A stretch of 64,000 nt of DNA, taken from the NCBI GenBank assembly GCA_017307505.1, contig JAFKEE010000045.1, positions 47,035-111,034 of the forward strand. The letters are read 5' to 3'. This DNA comes from Acidobacteriota bacterium. GTDB lineage: Bacteria > Acidobacteriota > Terriglobia > Bryobacterales > Bryobacteraceae. The notes beneath the pieces were generated by a model, which made no database searches, was not told the origin of the DNA, and saw only the letters and a list, made by a program, of their open reading frames with translations. A program made the translations under genes and the position numbers. Each line of letters opens with the position of its first letter. Within the stretch, counting starts at the first letter, position 1. Below, piece by piece: positions 18,043-25,619 of this stretch.

Positions 18043-18378
18043 ATGTCGAAACAACAAGCGGAAGTGCCTTACGGGACGTTGGATCTGCTGGTGCTGCGGA
18101 CGCTGGCGGTGATGGGGGCGCTGCATGGGTATGCCATTGCGCGGCGCATTGAGCAGGTTTCCGGCGACACGCTGCAGTTGAGCCAGGGGTCCGTGCATCC
18201 CGCGTTGATCCGGCTGGAGCAGGAGGGCTGGATCCAGACGGAATGGGGGATTTCCGAGACCAACCGCAAGGTGAAGTTCTACTCGATCACCAAGGCCGGG
18301 CGGAAACAACTGCTGGTCGAGGTGGCGAACTGGGAGAAGGCGACGTCGCTGGTGGCTCGGTTTCTGGAGGAGTCATGA
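18043..18378 (+). CDS. PadR family transcriptional regulator
   Basis: 111 aa winged-helix repressor. TLDLLVLRTLAVMGALHGYAIARRI and the wing SQGSVHPALIRLEQEGWIQTEW are typical of the short (subfamily 2) PadR proteins that precede ADOP permeases in Acidobacteriota. The C-terminal helix (KQLLVEVANWEKATSLVARFL) is the dimerisation helix. The start is supported by GAGAGG four bases upstream. Its stop overlaps the permease start (ATGA at 18375-18378), so both are translated from one mRNA. Expected to repress this operon and respond to a small molecule or envelope signal (family knowledge). Confidence 0.93.
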   Translation: MSKQQAEVPYGTLDLLVLRTLAVMGALHGYAIARRIEQVSGDTLQLSQGSVHPALIRLEQEGWIQTEWGISETNRKVKFYSITKAGRKQLLVEVANWEKATSLVARFLEES

Positions 18379-21014
18379 CCCTGCGGCGGGCCGCCCATCA
18401 AGTGCTGGCGCTGCTGCGCCGGCGGCGCCTGGAGGAGGAACTCGAGAGTGAGATTGAGGCGCATCTGGAACTGGCCGAGCGGGACGCCCTGGCTCGCGGG
18501 CTGTCGCGGGAAGAGGCGCGGTGGGAGGCCCGGCGGCGCTTTGGAGGAGTGGAACAGGTGAAGGAAGTCCATCGAGAACGGCGGAGCTTTGTGTGGCTGG
18601 ACGCTTTGTTGCGAGACCTTCGATACGGGCTGGCGGCCCTGGCGCATTCCCCCGGTTTCACAGCTTCCGTGGTGGGCGTGCTGGCGCTAGGTATCGGCGC
18701 TAACGTCGCCATGTTCAGCGTGATGGACGCGGTGATGTTGAAGCCGCTGCCGTTCGCCGAGCCGGACCGGATCGTCCGTGTGTGGGAGGCGCCCCGGCCC
18801 GGGGTGTCGAACGCTACGAGCGCCGCGAATTTCCTGGAGTGGAAGCGCCTGGCGACCGATTTCGAAGCGTTGTCGGCGGAGAACGCCCTGTCGGTGGCGC
18901 TGCAGAATGGCGGGGAACCGGTGCGGTTGAACGGCAAGGCGGTGACCGCCGAGTACTTCCGGGTTTTCGGTACGCAGGCCCGGCTGGGCCGGACGTTTTC
19001 CGCCGAGGAAGATCAGGGGGCGGGCGCGCGGGTCCTCGTGCTGAGCCACGCGGCGTGGCAGAACGATTTCGGAGCCGATCCGGCGATCCTGAACCGCCGG
19101 CCGATGCTGGATGGCGAACCGTACCAGGTGATTGGCGTACTGGCTCCGGGCGCCTTCGATCGCGACGAGACGAAGTTCTGGAAGCCGCTGGCGTTCACCC
19201 CCGTGGAGCGAACGAGCAAGAGCCACTGGCTCATGGTCTACGGCCGCCTGCGAGAAGGCGTGTCCTTGACGCAGGTGAACGATCGGATGCAAGCCGTGTA
19301 CGCGGCCACGATGGAGAAAGCCTCGGAGGAGGACCGGCAGGGCGCAATCGTGGTGGAGCGGTTGGGCCGCCTGCTGGTGGGCGACAACCTGCAACGGTCG
19401 ATCTCGGTCGCCTTTGGCGCGGTGGCGCTGGTCCTGCTGATTGCCTGCGCCAATGTGGCGAACCTGCTGCTGGCGAAAGGCGCGACGCGCTCGAAGGAGC
19501 TGGCGGTGCGATCGGCGCTCGGCGCCAGCCGGGGCCGGCTGGTGGCCCAACTGCTGACAGAGACCCTGGTGCTGTGCCTGTTGGGCGGTGCGGCCGGGGT
19601 GGTGCTGGCCGGCGCCTTGCTGCGTGTGGCGACGCCGGTCCTGAAAGAGGCACTGCCTTTCACGGCGGCGGTCACGCTGGATCTGCGCGCCCTGGGTTTC
19701 GCGGGCACCGTTGCGCTGGTGGTGGCGCTGCTGACGGGGACGTTCCCGGCGGTACAGACCTCGTTCGGCAGCCTGGCGGAGTCGTTGAACCGGGCGGCGC
19801 GCGGATCGTCCGGCTCGCACGCCCTGGTGCGGCGGGCCATCGTGATTGGCGAAGTGGGTCTGTCGCTGGTGCTGGTGTGCGGCGCCCTGTTGCTCTTGAA
19901 GAGTCTATTGAAGCTGCAGCAGATTGAAACAGGGATCCAGGTGGAACACGTGATCACCACGTCGGTGGATCTGCCGAAGTCCTCGTATCCGACGCCGGAG
20001 AGGGCGGCTCAATTCTACGAGGCCGTGCGGGAGCGGCTGGAAGCCGTGCCCGGGATCCGGCGGGTGGGGCTCACTTCGCATATGCCGCTCCAGTGGATCG
20101 GCAACGGCGAGGCATTGCAGGAGCCGGGCGAAGCGAAACTCGTCCGGGTGCGGATGAAGCGTGTGGATCCGGGGTACTTCCAGACGTTGGGGATTCCGCT
20201 GCTGGCGGGCCGCGGGGTCACGGCGCGGGACACGGCCAGCGCGCCGCGCGTCATTGTGATCAATGAGGCGCTGGCGGCGCGATTGAAGGGTGTTGGCCGG
20301 GTGCAGGAGGCCGTCGGCCGTCGGGTGCGTGTCTCGATGCCGCCATTTGGAGAGCCCCGGGAGTTTTTGCCTGAAGTGGAGATCGCGGGCGTGATCCGGA
20401 GCGAGAGAGCAGGGCCGCCCGGGATGCCCGATCCGGCGGTGGTTTACGTGCCGATGGCCCAGGCGCCGGTCGCCCACGTCCAACTGATCGTGTTGGCGCA
20501 GGCGGACGCGGCGGCCGTGGTGACTGGGTTGAGAGAAGCCGTGCGCTCGGTGGATTCAAAGCTTCCGCTTGGTGAGGTGGCGACGCTGGAGCAGGTGCGG
20601 GCGCGCACCCTCTCCGGCGCCAGCCGTCCGGCCTGGCTGATCGGGGTCTTCGCGGTGATCGCCGCGCTGCTGGCCGGGATCGGGCTTTACGGTGTCATCG
20701 CACACACGGTGTCGCAGCGGCGGAAGGAGATTGGGATCCGCATGGCGCTGGGGGCGCGTTCGCGGGACGTGCTTTCTCAGGTGCTGAAGAATGCGGTGTC
20801 GCTGGTGTGCATTGGGCTGGGCCTGGGCCTGCTGGGGGCGCTCGCGTTGACCAGGGTGATGAAGAGCCTGCTCTACGAGGTGTCGCCCCTGGATCCACTG
20901 GCGCTCGCCGCCGGTTGCCTGGCGATGGTCCTGATTGGGTTGCTGGCCGGATGGATTCCGGCGTATCGAGCGGCCGGCGTGGATCCGGTGACGACGCTGC
21001 GCGACGAAGGGTGA
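18375..21014 (+). CDS. ADOP-type (MacB/FtsX) ABC permease
   Basis: 879 aa from ATG 18375. The N-terminal ~80 residues are the soluble helical head (RRRRLEEELESEIEAHLELAERDAL ... RRFGGVEQVKE), followed by DLRYGLAALAHSPGF and the first membrane helix with LGIGANVAMFSVMDAVMLKP. A periplasmic MacB_PCD domain, three central membrane helices (ALVLLIACANVANLLLAKG), a second periplasmic domain and a final three-helix FtsX module ending in ALTRVMKSLLYEVSPLDP make the duplicated 'orphan permease' layout described from Solibacter. No ATPase gene is adjacent. Probable role is envelope transport or mechanotransmission; the cargo is unknown. Confidence 0.93.
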   Translation: MTLRRAAHQVLALLRRRRLEEELESEIEAHLELAERDALARGLSREEARWEARRRFGGVEQVKEVHRERRSFVWLDALLRDLRYGLAALAHSPGFTASVVGVLALGIGANVAMFSVMDAVMLKPLPFAEPDRIVRVWEAPRPGVSNATSAANFLEWKRLATDFEALSAENALSVALQNGGEPVRLNGKAVTAEYFRVFGTQARLGRTFSAEEDQGAGARVLVLSHAAWQNDFGADPAILNRRPMLDGEPYQVIGVLAPGAFDRDETKFWKPLAFTPVERTSKSHWLMVYGRLREGVSLTQVNDRMQAVYAATMEKASEEDRQGAIVVERLGRLLVGDNLQRSISVAFGAVALVLLIACANVANLLLAKGATRSKELAVRSALGASRGRLVAQLLTETLVLCLLGGAAGVVLAGALLRVATPVLKEALPFTAAVTLDLRALGFAGTVALVVALLTGTFPAVQTSFGSLAESLNRAARGSSGSHALVRRAIVIGEVGLSLVLVCGALLLLKSLLKLQQIETGIQVEHVITTSVDLPKSSYPTPERAAQFYEAVRERLEAVPGIRRVGLTSHMPLQWIGNGEALQEPGEAKLVRVRMKRVDPGYFQTLGIPLLAGRGVTARDTASAPRVIVINEALAARLKGVGRVQEAVGRRVRVSMPPFGEPREFLPEVEIAGVIRSERAGPPGMPDPAVVYVPMAQAPVAHVQLIVLAQADAAAVVTGLREAVRSVDSKLPLGEVATLEQVRARTLSGASRPAWLIGVFAVIAALLAGIGLYGVIAHTVSQRRKEIGIRMALGARSRDVLSQVLKNAVSLVCIGLGLGLLGALALTRVMKSLLYEVSPLDPLALAAGCLAMVLIGLLAGWIPAYRAAGVDPVTTLRDEG

Positions 21015-21605
21015 TGGCTCGGGGGGCCGCGCCGGGAGTACAGCGCAGGCAGCCGGCGTCCGCTATCCGGCCGTCGTGCCTGCCGCCTGGGGCGGTAAGG
21101 CCCTCAACTGGGCCTAGTGGGTTCTGGATGAAATGCGAACGGTCCGGGAATGACGCGCAGCGCTTTTGGGTGTTGTGTGGGCCAGGGTGGGGGCGCAGTT
21201 GAAAGTCAAGCCGTTGAACGACGATGCGCCTCCGGGTGGCCGACCAGGGGGTCGTCCGCGGACCTGGGGGTCCGCCGTCCCACATCTGCCTGTCCTCTGG
21301 GACCTTCTTCGACTTTGGCGACCCTCAGGACTATAGGGGATTCCGTTGAGGACATGTTGGTAGCCCGCCGCCGGCGCCTTCCAGGGAAGCGGCGCAAGCT
21401 CCCCAACTCGTGAAAGCACAACCCCGCCCACGCAAGCCAAGCTCAGCCAGCCACGGCCTTCTCGTCCGTACCCACCGAACCAGGAAAGCGAACGCCGACC
21501 ATAAGGGGGGGCGTCCCAAGCACTCCCCCCGTCCCAACAAAATTCGCTCTTCCGTGATCGATCTCGCCCCCAACTTCCACACTGAGCCAGTGGAGGAAAT
21601 AAGAG
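21015..21605. other. Intergenic region, 591 bp, no supported gene
   Basis: Lies between the ADOP gene and the M4 peptidase gene. It carries the second copy of the double-hairpin repeat at 21241-21275 and ends in a strong ribosome site (GGAGGAAATAAGAG) for the peptidase. Open frames on both strands lack family features. Confidence 0.6.
21241..21275. repeat. Dispersed double-hairpin (REP-like) repeat, copy 2
   Basis: CGACC-aggg-GGTCG (21241-21254) is followed three bases later by GCGGACC-tggg-GGTCCGC (21258-21275... ends at 21275), then CGTCCCA, matching copy 1 at 9093-9129 in order, loop size and flank. Confidence 0.75.
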
Positions 21606-24600
21606 ATGCGACTCACATCATCCATGTTGATTCTGGCCGCCCTCACGAGCGGCCTCTTATCCGCCGAACGGCGGACTCTCACGGAGGACGAACTGGCCCG
21701 CCTGGAACTGCAGCAGCCGGCACGAATCGAAGCCAGCCGGGCCTTCGTCGAAACCCTACAGACCCGCTTGGGATTGGAAGCCGATATGACGCTCCAGCCG
21801 GCAGGCAACCCCGTACTCGACGAGTTCGGGACGCTCCACGTCCGCTTTCTCCAGTTCTTCCGGGGTATCCCGGTCCGGACTGGCCAGCTGGTCACCCACC
21901 TCGCCGTGGATGGCCAGATGCTCCCACCCACCAACCGGCTCCACCGGCGCGTCGACGTGGCGACGACTGCCGCCATCACAGCCCAGCAGGCCCTCGAGAC
22001 CATTCGCCTGGATCTCGCCGCCGGCAACCGCGCCCTGGCCGCCATGCCGGCTTCGGCCATCGCCGGGACCCCGGAACTCTACATCGACCCCGTCGTGGAA
22101 ACAGTCGCGCTGCCCGCCACCGCCGGCGGCCCGGCCCCCAACGCCGACGATGAATCGCGGCGCGTCAGCGGCTACCGCCTCATCTATCGCGTCCTCGCCA
22201 TGCCGGCGGAAGACGCCCCCGATGAGTTCCACTTCCGCGCCACTTACTACTTCATCGACGCCGCCGCCAGCCGCATCGTCCGCAAGACATCCGCCGAAGC
22301 CAACGACGACGTCCGCGAACCCGCCGTGGGCAACGGCTTCCCCATCTTCCGCCGCAAGGTCCAGCTCAACACCACCAAGGTGAATGGCGACTATCAGCTT
22401 TACGACATCACCCGCGGCAAGTCGCCCGGCAATGCCACCCGCAGCAACAACAACTCCGACTCCCACAAGTACAAGAAGACCAGCACCATCACCGACAGCT
22501 CCAATAGCTGGGGCGACAACCAGCGCTACAGCTCGAACATGCCGCTGAACGGCCAGACCGCCCAATCGCCCGCGGTCGACATCTTCTGGGCCGTTGCCCG
22601 CACCTACGATGTCCTGGCCAAGGTCTTCAACTACAAAGGCCTGGACGGCAACAACACGCCCATCAGCACCCGCGCCCACTACGACGTCAACTACACCGAC
22701 GCCCACTACAACTACGGAGCGCAGGCCGCCTTCTTCGGCGACGGCATCATCGATCCCGATCCCGACAAGGACCGCTACCCGAACATCGCCCTGTCCACCG
22801 TTGCCCATGAACTCGGCCACGGCGTATGGGGCTATCACATGACCACAGACTACGACCGGCCCAGCGAAGCCTCCGGCCTGAACGAAGGTCACGGCGACAT
22901 CCTGGGCGCCATCACGAACTTCTACGCGAATGTCACCCTGGGTAAGGGCAACAAGCTCGTCTACGCCAACGACACCAACTACTTCAACGGCCGCATGTAC
23001 AACCCGCCCAGCTACCCGTCCAATCCCGCGGATCCGCCGTTCTACAATCAGACCGGCCGCCGCTACTGGCAGCCGGGCATGGGCACCTTCGAAGAACATG
23101 TCCAGGGCTGCGCCTACGGTCACATGTTCGTGATGCTGGTGGAAGGCGCCTCCTCTGACCCGGACTCCCCCACCTGGTCCACCTACTTCCCCAAGGGCAT
23201 GGCCGGCATCGGTCTTGCCAAAGCGGCGCGCATCTGGTTCCTCGCCACCACCGTCTTCCCCCCGGATAACGATCCCACCTTCGCCACCATGCGCGACGCC
23301 TGGGTCGATGCCGCCGAATACGCCTATGGCGCCGACTCACCGGAAGTCCGAGCCGTCACCAACGCCTGGGCCGCCATCAATGTCGGCAAGGCCGTCAAGG
23401 ACACTGCGCAACCCCAGGTGTCCGTCACCTCCCTCGTTCTCGATGAATCGGAAGGCAGCCTCCTCGTCACGGCTTCTGCCAGCGACGACACCTTCCCTAT
23501 GGTCGAATTCGGGCTGGCCAACTCCGTCCGCGCCACCCGCATGATGCCGCCTTACCAGGCCGTCATCGATGTCTCCTCGCTCAAACCCGGCACCTACACC
23601 GCATTCGCCCGCGCGGTCGACTTCATGGGCAAGTCCACCATCAAGTATGCCCAGTTCACCATCAACGGCACCAACCAGGCCATCAACAACGGCAGCTTCG
23701 AGGACGGCTCAAACGGCTGGGCCCTCTCTTCCGGTGACATGCTGTGGAACAATGCCGCCAGCGCCTACCTCGGCCAGGGCTACCTCCGCTTCCGCGATGA
23801 CGGCCAGACCGCCAGCCACAAGTTCAAACTACCCAAGGAAGCTTTGAATGCGACGCTCAGCATCCGCTACCGCGTCGTCGGGGTCGAGTACCTGCCCGGC
23901 GAGAACCTCTTCGTCGATCTCTATGACTCCAGCATCAACAAGACCACGCCTCTCGCCGACATTTCCAGCGAAGAGGTAACCCTCAGCGACCCGCTCCACC
24001 ATTACAAGCGCCTGGAGTTCAACGTCACTCAGTTCAAGGACAAGGACATGCTCCTCCGGCTGAAGGCGTCTCTGATGAAGCCCAACACCACCCGCTTTGT
24101 CATCGATGCAGTGAGCCTCACCTACACGCTGCCCCAGGCCATGACCCTCAAAGTGGAGCTCGATGAGCCCGGCCGCGTCCTCCGCATGCGCGCCGCCACC
24201 ACCGGCGTCAGCGCGGACACCATCAAGCTCGTTCAATACCGCATCAACGGGCAGACCGTGGCGATCGACGGCAACACGCTTGATGGCGCTGTCTTCAACA
24301 CGGGCCAGGTGCCGCCGGGAACCTACAACGTCCAGGCCTTCCTCATCCGCTTTGACGACTCAGAGTTTGGGTCCAACATCGTACCCATCACCTTCACCGG
24401 CAAAAAGAGCATCGTCGTCAATGGAGGCTTCGAAAACGGCCAGTCCGGCTGGTCCCTGCCGGGTCTGAACTCCTCCATCGGGACCAACGATGGCGAGAAC
24501 CAGATGAACTACTCGCAGACCGGCACGCGCTATGCGCGCTTCATCACCTCTGGCGCCGCCGGCACCTCGAAGATCCGGCAACTGATTGCCATCCCGCAGA

Positions 24601-24941
24601 ACCCGCAGTCCGTCACCGTCTCCTTCTACCTGAAGTTGCGCGTGACGACCAAGGACCCCGGCGACGTCTTCAAGGCGGCGCTGGTCTCCATCAACAATCA
24701 GGTGCTGCTGCCCATCACCAGCGTGAACGGCGGCACAACCCTGCCTCCCCAGGACGCCGTCGCCGGTTACACCCGCGTGGTCTATACCCTGAACCAGACG
24801 CAGCTGCAGGCTCTTCGCGGCACAACGGTCTACCTGGAGTTCAGCGTGGATCAGAATGCCTCGACCGTAACCAACTTCTACGTGGACGATGTATCCGTCT
24901 ACGCCCCGGTCCTGGGTTTGGGCTTTGGCTTAGCCAACTAA
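21606..24941 (+). CDS. Secreted M4 (thermolysin-like) metallopeptidase with C-terminal carbohydrate-binding-like modules
   Basis: 1111 aa secreted zinc endopeptidase. A signal peptide (MRLTSSMLILAALTSGLLSA) is followed by an FTP propeptide domain (residues ~45-135, with FRGIPVRTGQLVTHLAVDG). The catalytic domain has HELGH with His401, Glu402 and His405, and the third ligand Glu427 in GLNEGHGD. After residue ~600 come an Ig-like linker and two related beta-sandwich modules, each starting NG-F-nG-sGW (around residues 697 and 940), similar to CBM4/9-like or jelly-roll modules, which would tether the enzyme to polymers. A GGAGG ribosome site seven bases before ATG fixes the start. Role: extracellular protein degradation. 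Confidence 0.9.
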   Translation: MRLTSSMLILAALTSGLLSAERRTLTEDELARLELQQPARIEASRAFVETLQTRLGLEADMTLQPAGNPVLDEFGTLHVRFLQFFRGIPVRTGQLVTHLAVDGQMLPPTNRLHRRVDVATTAAITAQQALETIRLDLAAGNRALAAMPASAIAGTPELYIDPVVETVALPATAGGPAPNADDESRRVSGYRLIYRVLAMPAEDAPDEFHFRATYYFIDAAASRIVRKTSAEANDDVREPAVGNGFPIFRRKVQLNTTKVNGDYQLYDITRGKSPGNATRSNNNSDSHKYKKTSTITDSSNSWGDNQRYSSNMPLNGQTAQSPAVDIFWAVARTYDVLAKVFNYKGLDGNNTPISTRAHYDVNYTDAHYNYGAQAAFFGDGIIDPDPDKDRYPNIALSTVAHELGHGVWGYHMTTDYDRPSEASGLNEGHGDILGAITNFYANVTLGKGNKLVYANDTNYFNGRMYNPPSYPSNPADPPFYNQTGRRYWQPGMGTFEEHVQGCAYGHMFVMLVEGASSDPDSPTWSTYFPKGMAGIGLAKAARIWFLATTVFPPDNDPTFATMRDAWVDAAEYAYGADSPEVRAVTNAWAAINVGKAVKDTAQPQVSVTSLVLDESEGSLLVTASASDDTFPMVEFGLANSVRATRMMPPYQAVIDVSSLKPGTYTAFARAVDFMGKSTIKYAQFTINGTNQAINNGSFEDGSNGWALSSGDMLWNNAASAYLGQGYLRFRDDGQTASHKFKLPKEALNATLSIRYRVVGVEYLPGENLFVDLYDSSINKTTPLADISSEEVTLSDPLHHYKRLEFNVTQFKDKDMLLRLKASLMKPNTTRFVIDAVSLTYTLPQAMTLKVELDEPGRVLRMRAATTGVSADTIKLVQYRINGQTVAIDGNTLDGAVFNTGQVPPGTYNVQAFLIRFDDSEFGSNIVPITFTGKKSIVVNGGFENGQSGWSLPGLNSSIGTNDGENQMNYSQTGTRYARFITSGAAGTSKIRQLIAIPQNPQSVTVSFYLKLRVTTKDPGDVFKAALVSINNQVLLPITSVNGGTTLPPQDAVAGYTRVVYTLNQTQLQALRGTTVYLEFSVDQNASTVTNFYVDDVSVYAPVLGLGFGLAN

Positions 24942-24964
24942 CGTCCCAAGTCCTGTTCCACTTC

Positions 24965-24994
24965 GCGGCCGGGCGTCACCTGACGTCCGGCCGC
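24965..24994. terminator. Shared hairpin between convergent genes
   Basis: GCGGCCGG (24965-24972) pairs with CCGGCCGC (24987-24994), and inside it CGTCA pairs with TGACG across a 2-nt loop. TTCATT follows on the plus strand. It lies between the ends of the M4 peptidase and the sigma factor genes and could end both transcripts. Confidence 0.6.
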
Positions 24995-24995
24995 T

Positions 24996-25601
24996 TCATT
25001 GCTTCACGGCCGCACTCTGGCTTGTCCCGTCCTTGAGATATCGATGCAGCCACGCCAGTCCAATCCGCAGTTCGCGCCCCACCGTCGCCACCGACACGCC
25101 GGTGACCTCCGCAATCTCCGCCACCTCCAGCCCGCCGAAGTAGCGCATCTCGATCATCCGGCTCTTCCGCTCGTCCTGGGCCGCCAGCGCCGTCAAGCCG
25201 TCGTCCAGGTGCAGCAGGTCTTCGTCCGGCTGGACGCCCACGACGAGCGCCTCATCCAGTTGAAGGGGTGTCTGCCCTCCGCCCCGCTTTTGGGCGTTCC
25301 GTCCGCGCGCGTGCTCCGTCAGCAGCTGCCGCATGATATGCGCCGCAATGGCGAAAAAATGGGCCCGGCTGCGCCAGTCCTTATTCTCGATCCCGGCCAG
25401 CTTGAGATAAGCCTCATTCACCAACGCCGTCGCCTGCAGCGTGTGCCCGGGCCGCTCCCGCCGCATATACGACGCCGCCAGCTTCCGCAATTCCTCAAAA
25501 ACCAGTGGTGTTAATGCCTCAAGCGCTTTGGAATCCCCAATCTGCCAGGCCGCCAACAATTGTGTGACATCCGCCCCAGTGTGCTCCGAATTTTCGGACA
25601 T
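24996..25601 (-). CDS. ECF-type RNA polymerase sigma factor (Sig-70_X6 group)
   Basis: 201 aa. Region 2 is seen in FEELRKLAASYMRRERPGHTLQATALVNEAYLKL and WRSRAHFFAIAAHIMRQLLTEHARGRNAQKR; region 4 is the helix-turn-helix RMIEMRYFGGLEVAEIAEVTGVSVATVGRELRIGLAWLHRYL. This is the ECF group that in Acidobacteriota and Planctomycetota sits beside Ser/Thr kinases, and the neighbour here is such a kinase, divergent with 18 bp between the start codons. No anti-sigma factor gene is nearby, so control by phosphorylation through the kinase is the likely model (known for related ECFs, inferred here). Confidence 0.92.
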   Translation of the reverse strand: MSENSEHTGADVTQLLAAWQIGDSKALEALTPLVFEELRKLAASYMRRERPGHTLQATALVNEAYLKLAGIENKDWRSRAHFFAIAAHIMRQLLTEHARGRNAQKRGGGQTPLQLDEALVVGVQPDEDLLHLDDGLTALAAQDERKSRMIEMRYFGGLEVAEIAEVTGVSVATVGRELRIGLAWLHRYLKDGTSQSAAVKQ

Positions 25602-25619
25602 GTTATATCAATAGCTCAG
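25585..25619. promoter_or_regulatory. 18-bp spacer between divergent starts plus inverted repeat
   Basis: Only 25602-25619 separates the start codons of the sigma factor and the kinase. It contains TATATCAAT but no ribosome site for either gene. TCCGAA-tt-TTCGGA at 25585-25598 is a 14-bp inverted repeat inside the first codons of the sigma gene and could be an operator. Promoters of both genes must lie in each other's coding sequence, or the mRNAs are leaderless. Confidence 0.35.

Noticed and set aside
21756..23123. 455-aa Val/Gly-rich frame on the minus strand
   Set aside because: Exactly antisense to the M4 peptidase gene with its intact catalytic motifs.
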